From contig CAZBWV010000037.1 in assembly GCA_964495805.1 (NCBI GenBank), positions 36,935-100,934 on the forward strand: DNA of 64,000 nt, read 5' to 3'. This DNA comes from JALXCH01 sp964495805. Its GTDB lineage: Bacteria; Calditrichota; Calditrichia; RBG-13-44-9. The translations under genes and the position numbers were made by a program. This document shows positions 33,179-42,202 of this stretch, one piece after another. The notes beneath the pieces are model-generated. The model was given only the letters and a program-made list of their open reading frames with translations. It had not been told where the DNA came from and did not search any database. How positions within the stretch are numbered: position 1 is the stretch's first letter; every line of letters begins with the position of its first letter.

Positions 33179-35458
33179 ATGGTGGAGCCTTTTAGAGAAT
33201 TTGAACAGCCGGAAGAGGAGCAAATAAGTTTACAGGATTATCTCCGCATCCTCTACCGGGGCCGATGGATTATTGTGTTATCGTTTGTGGTGGTAGTGGT
33301 GGCGACAGCCATCTTTACTTTTACCGCCGATCCGGTGTATGAGGCCAGCGGAAAGATTATTGTAGAGAGCAAAGGCTCTATGGAAAGAGCGCTGTTCGAT
33401 TTGAACTATTTTGGGAACCAGACTACGCTGATTACCAATCAGGTGGAAATTTTGCAGAGTCGGCGTTTGGCCGAAGCCGTGGTGCGTTTTCTGGAATCGG
33501 TTCCATTCCGCGATTCGCTCCAGATTTTTCAACCGGCCGATGATGGTTCGTATATGGATTTCCGGGAGCAAACCGAATGGATTATGGATCATCTGGAGGT
33601 ATCGCCTAAAAAAGATGCGGATGTGATTGAAATCAAATTTCAGGCTGGCACACCGTTCGAAGCAGCCAAAATTTGCAACGTGATCATGCAAACCTACCGA
33701 AATTTGAATCGGGAGTTTAACCGCATTGAATTTAAAGAGCTGCGACAGTTTCTGGAAAAACAATTGGAGAAAAAAGCGGAAGAACTTCGGAAATCCGAAG
33801 AAGCACTGAAAGAATACCGACAACGGGAACGAGTGGTTGCTCTGGACGAGAGTACCCAGGAAACCATTACCCGGCTGGCAGAAGCTCAGGCCCTATTAAA
33901 CCAGACCATCGTGGAATTGGATGGATACCTGGAGCAGAAAAAATCGCTGGAAAAACAGCTGGAAGAACGACGTTCCAGTCTGGCGCAGGATGTGGTGATT
34001 AACGCTTCGCCGGTTCTGGCTCAATTGCAGGAAGAGTATGCCCGGCTGGTGGGTGAAAAAGTGACCTACGAAACACTGTTATCTCAGGATCGAGTGGATC
34101 CTTCCGAGTACAAATTGCAGATGCAGTCCATCGAGAATCGATTGAATGCCATAAAAAAGAAACTGCAGGAAGAAGCCCAGAATATTGCTGCCACCACCAT
34201 GGTCGCCGATCCCCTGCAAATTGCTCAGACCCTTACGGAAAAAATTCTGGAAGTGGAAACCCAGATTAAAGGCTTGCGGGCAAAGATTAACGCTTTGCAG
34301 GACATTGTGAATAACTACGAAGCGGAACTGGAACAGTTACCGGACAAAGCACTGGAATTAGCCCGGCTTACCCGACAAATGGAAGTGGATAAAGAAACCT
34401 ACATGTTAATGACCCAGAAATTAGAGGAAACCCGAATTTCCGAAGCCGGTCAGCGGGAAAATGTAAGTATTCTGGATTGGGCCATCTTACCGCTTTATCC
34501 CATCAAACCCAAAAAGAAATTAAATCTGATGCTGGGCGCTTTAATCGGTTTGGGGCTGGGAATCGGCTTAACCTTCCTGCTGGAATATCTGGATAATTCC
34601 ATTAAAAATCCGGAAGAACTGGAACGAATGGGCTTCCCGATTCTTTCTACCATACCGGAAATACATGGGGAGGAGGTGGCGAAGAAAATCCATTCCCGAA
34701 ATGGAAATCAGGAGGAAATGGAGGAGATTACCAAAATCGCCACCCGGCTCATTACTCATTTCGATCCCAAATCACCGATCTCCGAAGCGTACCGAACGTT
34801 ACGTACCAATATTCAATTCAAGAATAAGCATAATAAGAAGATGGTTGTTCTGATTACCAGTGCGGCCCCGAAAGAAGGTAAGTCCACCACGGTGGCCAAT
34901 CTGGCTATTACCATGGCACAAATGGGGAGCAAAACAGTACTGGTGGACGCTGACCTGCGCCGACCGGTTCTCCATAGCATCTTCAATTTGAAAAAAGAAA
35001 ACGGCCTGACCAACTATCTGATGGGACGGGCTATTGTCGATGATATTGTTAAACCGACATTTGTGGACAATTTGTTCATTATTACTTCCGGACCGTTACC
35101 TCCGAATCCTTCCGAATTGTTGGCATCGGATGAGATGCTCACCATGATTCAGGAGCTGAAAGAAAAATTCGATGTGATTCTGTTCGATAGTCCCCCGGTT
35201 ATTGCGGTGACGGATGCCGCAGTGTTGAGTCCCAATATGGATGGAATGGTTCTGGTGATTAAAGCGCATCAAACCCACCGGGATGCGGTCAAACGCGCCA
35301 AGGTTCTTCTGGAAAATGCCAATGCCAATATCTTTGGTTGTCTGCTCAACGGAGTGAAAATTGAAAAGACATACGGAACCTACTACTATTACTATTACTA
35401 CCATTACTATCAGTATTATGGCCACGATTTAAAACGGCAGAAGAAAGCGCGAGTTTAA
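33179..35458 (+). CDS. Polysaccharide co-polymerase/tyrosine autokinase (Wzz-BY-kinase fusion)
   Basis: A 759-residue inner-membrane protein. Residues about 15-110 hold the Wzz domain with TM1 (WIIVLSFVVVVVATAIF). About 180-430 is a periplasmic coiled coil. TM2 near 440-465 (LMLGALIGLGLGIGLTFLL) follows a Pro-rich IKPKKK. The cytosolic BY-kinase domain carries Walker A SAAPKEGKST (560-569), Walker A' VLVDADLRRP (about 587) and Walker B VILFDSPPV (about 665). The C-terminus has a dense tyrosine cluster with 12 Tyr in 16 residues, the autophosphorylation tail. It controls chain length/export of exopolysaccharide and fits the sugar-nucleotide genes directly downstream. Confidence 0.93.
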   Translation: MVEPFREFEQPEEEQISLQDYLRILYRGRWIIVLSFVVVVVATAIFTFTADPVYEASGKIIVESKGSMERALFDLNYFGNQTTLITNQVEILQSRRLAEAVVRFLESVPFRDSLQIFQPADDGSYMDFREQTEWIMDHLEVSPKKDADVIEIKFQAGTPFEAAKICNVIMQTYRNLNREFNRIEFKELRQFLEKQLEKKAEELRKSEEALKEYRQRERVVALDESTQETITRLAEAQALLNQTIVELDGYLEQKKSLEKQLEERRSSLAQDVVINASPVLAQLQEEYARLVGEKVTYETLLSQDRVDPSEYKLQMQSIENRLNAIKKKLQEEAQNIAATTMVADPLQIAQTLTEKILEVETQIKGLRAKINALQDIVNNYEAELEQLPDKALELARLTRQMEVDKETYMLMTQKLEETRISEAGQRENVSILDWAILPLYPIKPKKKLNLMLGALIGLGLGIGLTFLLEYLDNSIKNPEELERMGFPILSTIPEIHGEEVAKKIHSRNGNQEEMEEITKIATRLITHFDPKSPISEAYRTLRTNIQFKNKHNKKMVVLITSAAPKEGKSTTVANLAITMAQMGSKTVLVDADLRRPVLHSIFNLKKENGLTNYLMGRAIVDDIVKPTFVDNLFIITSGPLPPNPSELLASDEMLTMIQELKEKFDVILFDSPPVIAVTDAAVLSPNMDGMVLVIKAHQTHRDAVKRAKVLLENANANIFGCLLNGVKIEKTYGTYYYYYYYHYYQYYGHDLKRQKKARV

Positions 35459-35499
35459 ATAAAATTAAGGATCAAACAGAAAGTTAAAATGGAGGACGT

Positions 35500-36804
35500 A
35501 TGAAATTAGCCGTCATCGGTTCCGGTTATGTTGGACTGGTTGCAGGTGCCTGTTTTGCTGAAACAGGAAATCAGGTGATTTGCATGGATAAGGATGAGGA
35601 TAAGATTAACAAGTTGAAGCAGGGGATTATTCCCATTTACGAGCCGGGATTGGATGCGATGGTGGAACGGAATGTGGAAAAAGGCCGGCTAACTTTTACC
35701 ACAGATATGGAGTACACGGTTCATAACTCCGACATCTTATTTATTGCTGTGGGAACCCCTCCGGATGAAGATGGTTCGGCAGACCTTTCCCATGTGTTGG
35801 CGGTGGCAAAGGCAATTGGCCAGCACATGAACGGACCAAAAATTGTAGTGGATAAAAGTACAGTTCCGGTAGGAACCGCTAAATTGGTTAAAGAAACCAT
35901 CGAAAAAGAAACCGATTACGAAGTCAATGTGGTGTCGAATCCGGAGTTCCTGAAGGAAGGTGCGGCGATCGATGATTTCATGTATCCGGATCGAGTGGTG
36001 ATTGGCACCAGTAATCCGCAGGTGGCAGAGATTATGAAGGAGTTGTACGCTCCGTTCGTCCGAACGGGCAATCCCATTCTGATTATGGATGAAGTGAGTG
36101 CCGAGTTAACCAAATATGCGGCGAATTCCATCCTGGCGACCAAAATTTCGTTTATGAACGAAATTGCCAATCTGTGCGATCGGGTGGGAGCGGATGTGGA
36201 AAGTGTTCGCCGCGGAATTGGTTCCGACAAACGAATTGGTTATTCTTTCATTTTCCCGGGAGTTGGTTATGGGGGATCGTGTTTCCCGAAAGACGTAAAA
36301 GCGCTGATTCGTACAGCCAGGGATTATAATTACGAAATGCGCATTTTGCAGGCTGTGGAAGCAGTGAACGAAGAACAAAAACGTTCGCTGATCCCCAAGA
36401 TTCTGGATTATTACAACGGCGATATTTCCGGAAAGACATTTACGGTGTGGGGTTTGAGCTTTAAACCCAAAACCGATGACATGCGCGAAGCACCTTCCCG
36501 CGTGATTATTGCTGAACTGCACAAATTAGGTGCGAAAATTAAAGCGCACGATCCCGTTGCAATGGATGAAGCCCGGCGGTTAAAAATTGACGAAAAGGCA
36601 ACATTGTGCGATGATAATTACGAAGCACTAAAGGATAGCGACGGACTGATTCTGGTAACCGAGTGGCTGGAATACCGCGAACCGGATTTTGAGCGCATTA
36701 AATCGTTGATGCGCACACCGGTGATCTTTGACGGCCGAAACGTGTACAATCCCGAAAAAGTGAAATCGCTGGGATTCGATTATTTCGGAATCGGACGAAG
36801 ATAA
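35500..36804 (+). CDS. ugd: UDP-glucose 6-dehydrogenase
   Basis: A 434-residue cytosolic enzyme that oxidises UDP-glucose to UDP-glucuronate with two NAD+. Rossmann motif GSGYVG at 7-12, then the catalytic thiol in GYGGSCFPKD (Cys261), and C-terminal domain block WGLSFKPKTDDMREAPS. The length is normal. Ribosome site ggagg. It stands 41 bases after the kinase and has its own terminator downstream. The product feeds the epimerase next door. Confidence 0.94.
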   Translation: MKLAVIGSGYVGLVAGACFAETGNQVICMDKDEDKINKLKQGIIPIYEPGLDAMVERNVEKGRLTFTTDMEYTVHNSDILFIAVGTPPDEDGSADLSHVLAVAKAIGQHMNGPKIVVDKSTVPVGTAKLVKETIEKETDYEVNVVSNPEFLKEGAAIDDFMYPDRVVIGTSNPQVAEIMKELYAPFVRTGNPILIMDEVSAELTKYAANSILATKISFMNEIANLCDRVGADVESVRRGIGSDKRIGYSFIFPGVGYGGSCFPKDVKALIRTARDYNYEMRILQAVEAVNEEQKRSLIPKILDYYNGDISGKTFTVWGLSFKPKTDDMREAPSRVIIAELHKLGAKIKAHDPVAMDEARRLKIDEKATLCDDNYEALKDSDGLILVTEWLEYREPDFERIKSLMRTPVIFDGRNVYNPEKVKSLGFDYFGIGRR

Positions 36805-36825
36805 ACACTCAATTTGGACGAAATC

Positions 36826-36855
36826 GGGGAACATACGATTTGTTCCCCTTTTTTA
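36826..36855 (+). terminator. Rho-independent terminator after ugd
   Basis: Stem ggggaaca (36826-36833)/tgttcccc (36841-36848) with 7-nt loop and T-rich tail. The next gene starts 28 bases later, so it may be only partial. Confidence 0.85.
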
Positions 36856-36882
36856 TTTTGAACCAGAAACATATCGGGAGTT

Positions 36883-37845
36883 ATGGAACAAAGCATCTTG
36901 ATTACGGGGGCAGCCGGTTTTATCGGGTCCCATTTAAGCGAAGCGCTGGTTGCCCGCGGCAAGCATGTCGTCGGTGTGGATAATTTCGATCCTTACTATC
37001 CGGCTGCTATAAAACAAAACAACATTCGCAAATTAAACGAAAATCCCCTGTTTACATTTTACCAGACCTCCATTCTGGATTATCCGGCGATGGAGAGCAT
37101 CTTTCAGAACCACTCCATTTCCCACGTTGTGCATCTGGCGGCAAAAGCGGGGGTTCGACCCTCCATCCAGAATCCCGCTGCTTACCAGAAGTACAATGTG
37201 GAAGGAACCACCAACATTCTGGAATTGATGAAACAGTTCCGGGTGACCAGGCTGGTGTTTGCTTCCTCCTCATCCGTGTACGGGAATAACAAAAAAGTCC
37301 CTTTTTCCGAAACAGACAATGTCGATTTTCCCATTTCTCCCTATGCGGCAACCAAAAAAGCCGGGGAATTACTCTGCTACACTTACCATCATCTTTACGG
37401 GATTGATGTGTTTGCCATGCGCTTCTTTACCGTGTACGGTCCGCGGCAACGGCCGGATATGGCTATCCATAAATTCACCCGTGCCATCGATGAAGGGAAG
37501 CCGATTCAGGTGTATGGATACGGGAAACCGGAGCGAGATTTCACTTATATCGACGATATTATTCAAGGATTACTCCGCTCCATCGAACGAGTACACGGGT
37601 ACGAAATCATCAATCTGGGAGAATCGCACACCATTACTACCAACCAGCTCATTCAACTTATTGAACAGGCGCTGGGGAAAAAAGCGATTCGCCAGGACCT
37701 GCCCATGCAACCGGGTGATGTGAACCGAACCTTTGCCGATATCCGTAAAGCCCGGCAGTTGCTGGACTACCATCCTACAACGCCGGTGGAAGTGGGGATT
37801 GAACGATTTGTGGAGTGGTATCTGAAAAATAAACATAGTTTGTGA
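36883..37845 (+). CDS. NAD-dependent epimerase, probably UDP-glucuronate 4-epimerase
   Basis: A 320-residue short-chain-dehydrogenase-type enzyme: NAD motif GAAGFIGSH (about 8-16), catalytic Ser/Tyr/Lys region SSSSVYG (about 125) and YAATKKAGE (Tyr154, Lys158), and FFTVYGPRQRPDMA typical of UDP-GlcA 4-epimerases, giving UDP-galacturonate. Its place between two nucleotide-sugar dehydrogenases supports a uronic-acid precursor role. UDP-glucose 4-epimerase is the main alternative. Ribosome site gggag. Confidence 0.88.
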   Translation: MEQSILITGAAGFIGSHLSEALVARGKHVVGVDNFDPYYPAAIKQNNIRKLNENPLFTFYQTSILDYPAMESIFQNHSISHVVHLAAKAGVRPSIQNPAAYQKYNVEGTTNILELMKQFRVTRLVFASSSSVYGNNKKVPFSETDNVDFPISPYAATKKAGELLCYTYHHLYGIDVFAMRFFTVYGPRQRPDMAIHKFTRAIDEGKPIQVYGYGKPERDFTYIDDIIQGLLRSIERVHGYEIINLGESHTITTNQLIQLIEQALGKKAIRQDLPMQPGDVNRTFADIRKARQLLDYHPTTPVEVGIERFVEWYLKNKHSL

Positions 37846-37938
37846 TTTTTGTCTTAAATCAAATCAGATTGACAAATTGCGTTTATCTTTTCCCCCAAAA
37901 ACGATGAAAATGTTAAACAAAACGAAATAGGAGTGCAC

Positions 37939-39249
37939 ATGGAGTTATTAGAGAAATTTCGTTCGCACGAAGCTAAAATCGGTGTGATTGGTATGGGCTA
38001 TGTGGGGCTTCCTCTGTTGCTGGAATTTGTAGCGGAAAACTTTCCCACCATGGGATTCGACATCGACCCTGCCAAGGTAGAAGCCCTGAATGCAGGTAAA
38101 TCGTATATTAAGCACATTCCTTCGGAGAAAATTCAGGCAGCCCGGGAAGCAGGCAAATTTGAGGCTACCGACGATTTCTCCCGACTGACCGAGGTGGATG
38201 CCATTCTGGTGTGTGTACCGACTCCCCTGGGCAAACATCGGGAACCAGATATTTCGTACATCGAAAATACTTCGGAAACCATCTCCAAATATATTCGCAA
38301 GGATCAGCTGGTGGTGCTGGAGAGCTCAACGTTTCCCGGAACGACCGAAGAGGTAATGCGTCCGATTATTGAGAAATCCGGTTTAAAGGCACACAAGGAT
38401 TTTTATCTGGCATTTTCTCCCGAGCGGGAAGATCCCAACAATCCCAAATATTCCACCCGCACCATCCCTAAGGTGGTGGGGGCTAACGATCCCGTTTCGC
38501 TGGAGTTAGCCAAAACTTTGTACGACCAGGTGATTGTGAAAACCGTTCCGGTTTCATCCAGCCAGGCAGCGGAGGCAACCAAACTGCTGGAAAACATTTT
38601 TCGCAGCGTAAACATTGCCCTGGTAAACGAAATGAAGATGATTTTAGACCGAATGGGAATTGATGTGTGGGAAGTGATTCACGCCGCTTCGACCAAACCA
38701 TTTGGGTTTATGCCGTTTTACCCGGGTCCGGGACTGGGTGGTCACTGTATTCCCATCGATCCGTTCTATTTAACCTGGAAAGCCCATGAATACGAAATGA
38801 ACACGCGCTTTATTGAACTGGCCGGCGAGGTAAACACCTTTATGCCATTTTACGTGGTGAATAAACTGATGGATGGTCTGAACCAGCACAAGAAAAGCCT
38901 GAATGGGGCGAAAGTTCTGGTACTGGGATTGGCTTACAAAAAGGATATCGATGATTTACGAGAATCGCCTTCGTTGAAGCTGATGCAACTGATCACCGAG
39001 AAGGGTGGGCTGGTGGATTATCACGATCCGTATATTCCGCAGTTGCGTCCCACGCGCCATTACAATTTTAATATGGACAGTGTTCCGTTAACAGCCAAAA
39101 CGTTAAAGAAATATGATGCGGTACTGATTTCCACCGACCATTCTAAATTTGATTTTAATTTCATTGTGGAAAATTCGCAACTGGTCATCGATACCCGGAA
39201 TGCCACCAGGGACGTGAAGAAAGGTCGAGAGAAAATTATCAAGGCATAA
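37939..39249 (+). CDS. Nucleotide-sugar 6-dehydrogenase, UDP-HexNAc type (WbpA/WecC-like)
   Basis: A 436-residue enzyme with Rossmann motif GMGYVGLPL near 21-29, catalytic Cys in GPGLGGHCIPIDP (about 270), and C-terminal block LGLAYKKDIDDLRESPSLKL. It differs from ugd in the HCIPID and KKDIDDLR forms that mark UDP-GlcNAc/UDP-ManNAc dehydrogenases, so an amino-uronic acid product is likely. ATG 37939 was chosen because taggag sits directly before it; the in-frame GTG at 37933 overlaps that site. Terminator downstream closes the exopolysaccharide precursor group. Confidence 0.9.
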   Translation: MELLEKFRSHEAKIGVIGMGYVGLPLLLEFVAENFPTMGFDIDPAKVEALNAGKSYIKHIPSEKIQAAREAGKFEATDDFSRLTEVDAILVCVPTPLGKHREPDISYIENTSETISKYIRKDQLVVLESSTFPGTTEEVMRPIIEKSGLKAHKDFYLAFSPEREDPNNPKYSTRTIPKVVGANDPVSLELAKTLYDQVIVKTVPVSSSQAAEATKLLENIFRSVNIALVNEMKMILDRMGIDVWEVIHAASTKPFGFMPFYPGPGLGGHCIPIDPFYLTWKAHEYEMNTRFIELAGEVNTFMPFYVVNKLMDGLNQHKKSLNGAKVLVLGLAYKKDIDDLRESPSLKLMQLITEKGGLVDYHDPYIPQLRPTRHYNFNMDSVPLTAKTLKKYDAVLISTDHSKFDFNFIVENSQLVIDTRNATRDVKKGREKIIKA

Positions 39250-39274
39250 CGGATTACCACGGAAGGGACAATGG

Positions 39275-39308
39275 AAAAGCCGGGTGCGCTTACGGCATCC
39301 GGCTTTTT
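39275..39308 (+). terminator. Rho-independent terminator
   Basis: Stem aaaagccgggtgc/gcatccggctttt with one G-T pair and a short loop, then a T-run. It lies between the plus-strand precursor genes and the minus-strand peptide-use group. Confidence 0.88.
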
Positions 39309-39413
39309 TTATGCCTGGAAGCCTGTCGTTTCATCCGAAGTCCCGGGGGTCAGGAACAGCGAGATATACACCGTTCGAACGGTTAACAGAATTGTTCCAT
39401 TCGGCGTATTCAT

Positions 39414-40736
39414 TTAATGAACTTCCGGCGGCAGGTTGAGCCATTGACGGAGAAGCTCCAGAATCCGGTGCTGTTCCTCCTGACTCAAATCTTCAATCCG
39501 GGTGCGGTGATTTCCTTCCTGTTTGACGAATTTGTAAGCATTGGCTTTTCCGGTAAGTTCAATCGCAGTTGCTCCCCAGGGATCCTGACCACCGTAAATG
39601 TAGATCATTCGGTCTCCATGTTCCTGAAGCCAGGGAATAACCCGTGACATGAGCTCCGGATGGAAAGTCAGAGAAACATTCGGCGGAGCAAACACCCGAT
39701 AGGTGGGATTCCGCGTGGCACGAAGGTTTTGAAGCACGGTAGAATCGTTATAAGCAAAGCCGTAATAACCCAATTCGGTGAAAAACTGGTAATACGCCGG
39801 TTGGGTTGCAATCACCTCCTGTCGGGAAAAATACCCGTTAAAAGGAATGACTTTAACGAGATGGTGAAACAGTTTTTCAGCCGGGACATCGGGTAAAGGG
39901 ATGGAATCGCAGGGCAATTTTTTCCATTGCCAGAAGGTAAACGGATATTCCAGAATGGCATATTCGTACGTTTCATCGTTGCGAAGATACGGAGGTTTTA
40001 TCCGGTTGAGATAACGAAGGTACCAGGGAAAAATCTCCAGGCGGCGGTTTAACAGGGCAAGCTGAAATCGGGCGATCCGTTTCTGACACTCCTTACCTCC
40101 CCGGTTACGGATAAATGCGTCGATGCGCGGATCCTCCTGACTGCGGTTAAACGGCGCCACATAAGCAACTGTAGCATCCACATCCTGGGGATAAAAAAAG
40201 CGGAAAATTGCCGCCGTCTGGCCCCCTTTGCTACGACCGGTGCTGAGCCATCCGTGTGAGTAAACCCGTCGGAAAAGCTGAACTACCCGATGGAGGTCAG
40301 CTGCAGCCTGTTCGGCAGTCAAATATTGCCAGTTCAGTGAATCAGGTCGGGAATCCCCGCAAAAACGATGTTCAACTAAAATCTGATTCGCACGAAGGAG
40401 TTTGGCCGGTTCCGAAATGTTGTTTCGACTCACCTGATAGCCGGCTGTAACGATGACAGTTGGACGATTGAAATCCAGATGAGAGAGGTAAATCTTCTGA
40501 TAAAAAGAATCTTTTTTCGTTTGGTGATGATCCAGGGGCTGAAGCAAGCGAATCTGGTAAGCTTCCCGATAAAATAGGGTGGGTGGTTGCACGGTAATCT
40601 GTGCTCCGGGAATTTGCCGAAGAAAACGGAGCAGGGGAGAGGCCGGTTCATCTGTCCCGAAGCCAGTCCCTGCCGAAAGCAGGAAAAATACCGATAAAAC
40701 TACCGCAAACAGGGCAGGTCTTCTGGAGTTTTTCAT
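39414..40736 (-). CDS. Secreted S37/PS-10-type prolyl tripeptidyl-aminopeptidase-like protein
   Basis: A 440-residue exported protein: signal peptide about 1-28 (FAVVLSVFFLLSAGTGFG), then an alpha/beta-hydrolase fold. The nucleophile lies in STGRSKGGQT (Ser169), the form GxSKGG seen in the S37 (PS-10) peptidase family of Streptomyces tripeptidyl-aminopeptidases. The YQVSRN, ILVEHRFCGDSRP and IYGGQDPWGATAIEL blocks and late His in EGNHRTRI complete the hydrolase pattern. It probably releases short, proline-containing peptides outside the cytoplasm. It is last in a five-gene minus-strand group with an Xaa-Pro peptidase, a peptide transporter and two hydroxyproline-type enzymes. Confidence 0.78.
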   Translation of the reverse strand: MKNSRRPALFAVVLSVFFLLSAGTGFGTDEPASPLLRFLRQIPGAQITVQPPTLFYREAYQIRLLQPLDHHQTKKDSFYQKIYLSHLDFNRPTVIVTAGYQVSRNNISEPAKLLRANQILVEHRFCGDSRPDSLNWQYLTAEQAAADLHRVVQLFRRVYSHGWLSTGRSKGGQTAAIFRFFYPQDVDATVAYVAPFNRSQEDPRIDAFIRNRGGKECQKRIARFQLALLNRRLEIFPWYLRYLNRIKPPYLRNDETYEYAILEYPFTFWQWKKLPCDSIPLPDVPAEKLFHHLVKVIPFNGYFSRQEVIATQPAYYQFFTELGYYGFAYNDSTVLQNLRATRNPTYRVFAPPNVSLTFHPELMSRVIPWLQEHGDRMIYIYGGQDPWGATAIELTGKANAYKFVKQEGNHRTRIEDLSQEEQHRILELLRQWLNLPPEVH

Positions 40737-40831
40737 CGTTCGACCATCTCTTTTTGATTTTTTCGGTAACTATTCCGGTCGTTCAATTATTTCAACAATA
40801 TCTGTTTGGTAAAAAAAGGTTAACCTTCGGT

Positions 40832-42019
40832 TCATTCCGACGAGATGAGTATGATTTCCTTCTGCGGAGTAGAAAGCCATTCCGCTCCCTGGTTGGTAAC
40901 CACAACCATTTCTTCGATGGTTACCACGCCGCGCCCTGGCACTGTAAGACGCGGTTCCAGCGTGAATACCATACGTTCTTCTAATGGCTGAAGCGGTTTG
41001 CTGGCATATTTCTCCCAGGTGGGTCCCAGAATAGCCGTTCCGTCGTGGGAGAAGCGTCCCACCTGGTGACCCAGCGCATGGGGAAATTCTGCATAACCCC
41101 GAGCGGTGATGTAATTCCTGGCTGCCGCATCCACAATTTGCCCTGTTACACCCGGTCGCATGGTCTGCCGTGCCCGTTCAATGGCGGTGACGATGGTTTC
41201 GAACCCCTTTTGCACTTCCGGTGGCGGTGCGGTTTCCCCCGGCTCCAGAATGTAAAATGTCCGCTGCATGTCCGAACAGTATCCGTTGTACCGAACACCA
41301 AAATCCATGTTCAACACATGTCCCGGTTCCACCGGTCGTTCCCCCGGTGCATAGTGAGCTTCGTGTTCCACCGGTCCGGTAAACACGGCCGGGCATACCG
41401 TTTCCTCCCAGGCCAGCTCCACACCACGTTCTCTCACTTTTTCCTTCATGAAAAGAGCAATTTCTCTCTCCGTCCGACCGGGACGGATGAAACCGGTAAC
41501 TTCCCGAAAAATTTCTTGAGTTATTTCCACTGCTTTTTTCATGTAAGCCAGCTCCGTATCCGTTTTGCGCTGACGTAGGGCGGAGACGATCTGCTCCGCA
41601 GACATCAATCTGTCCGCCATCCCGATTTCCTGCAGAATTTGCTGGAGAGTCAGGTACATTCCGTGAGTAATGCCGTCGCAGATTTCGCTATCCACGGAAT
41701 AATTGACTGCAATCTGAGTGGGATTAAGTTGCTTCAGGTAACTCTGTAACGGTTCCTTAATACCTTTCACAAACCCAACCACTTGGTCATAAGCACCGGT
41801 ATCTTCCACGGTGGCACGGTCGTATTCGCCCACAATGGCGTGAGTTCGACCGTCTTTGCTGATGATGAATGCGGAATGCCAGGTGACATCCGCAGTGATG
41901 AGAAAAGGCAGAATGGGGTCGCCATTGATCTGACTTTCCCGTACAAAGGTAATCCAGCAATCGATATCGAATTCTTTTAGAATTCCTTTGGTCTGTGTAA
42001 TTTTTTCCTGAATTAGCAT
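40832..42019 (-). CDS. M24 family Xaa-Pro aminopeptidase/dipeptidase
   Basis: A 395-residue cytosolic enzyme with the full dinuclear metal site of M24 'pita-bread' peptidases: Asp239 (MDFGVR), Asp250 (CSDMQR), His318 (HALGHQ), Glu355 (TLEPR) and Glu369 (TIEEM). The N-terminal creatinase-like domain covers about 1-155. It should cut Xaa-Pro bonds in short peptides; aminopeptidase versus dipeptidase (PepQ) cannot be settled. ATG 42019 follows gggag at good spacing, whereas the longer frame at 42037 does not. A perfect inverted repeat (tcatttc-gat-gaaatga) sits 5-21 bases upstream of the start and may be an operator. Confidence 0.9.
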   Translation of the reverse strand: MLIQEKITQTKGILKEFDIDCWITFVRESQINGDPILPFLITADVTWHSAFIISKDGRTHAIVGEYDRATVEDTGAYDQVVGFVKGIKEPLQSYLKQLNPTQIAVNYSVDSEICDGITHGMYLTLQQILQEIGMADRLMSAEQIVSALRQRKTDTELAYMKKAVEITQEIFREVTGFIRPGRTEREIALFMKEKVRERGVELAWEETVCPAVFTGPVEHEAHYAPGERPVEPGHVLNMDFGVRYNGYCSDMQRTFYILEPGETAPPPEVQKGFETIVTAIERARQTMRPGVTGQIVDAAARNYITARGYAEFPHALGHQVGRFSHDGTAILGPTWEKYASKPLQPLEERMVFTLEPRLTVPGRGVVTIEEMVVVTNQGAEWLSTPQKEIILISSE

Positions 42020-42023
42020 TTGG

Positions 42024-42040
42024 GCTCCCTTATTCATTTC
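42024..42040. promoter_or_regulatory. 17-bp palindrome next to the M24 peptidase start
   Basis: tcatttc (42024-42030), gat, gaaatga (42034-42040): perfect 7-bp dyad in the leader of the peptidase gene. It is a possible repressor site; the binding protein is unknown. Confidence 0.35.
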
Positions 42041-42202
42041 GATGAAATGAAAAGCAATTTATATTCCCGTAAAACAGATGAGTGCGCAGGGATGCATGGC
42101 AAAGCAAAGCCGGTTACTGAGCTGAAACGCATGTTTGTTCACTGGAACCGCTGAATTCCCCATTGGGAAACAAACTATCATTTCGCTTTTGTCCTCCGTA
42201 TG

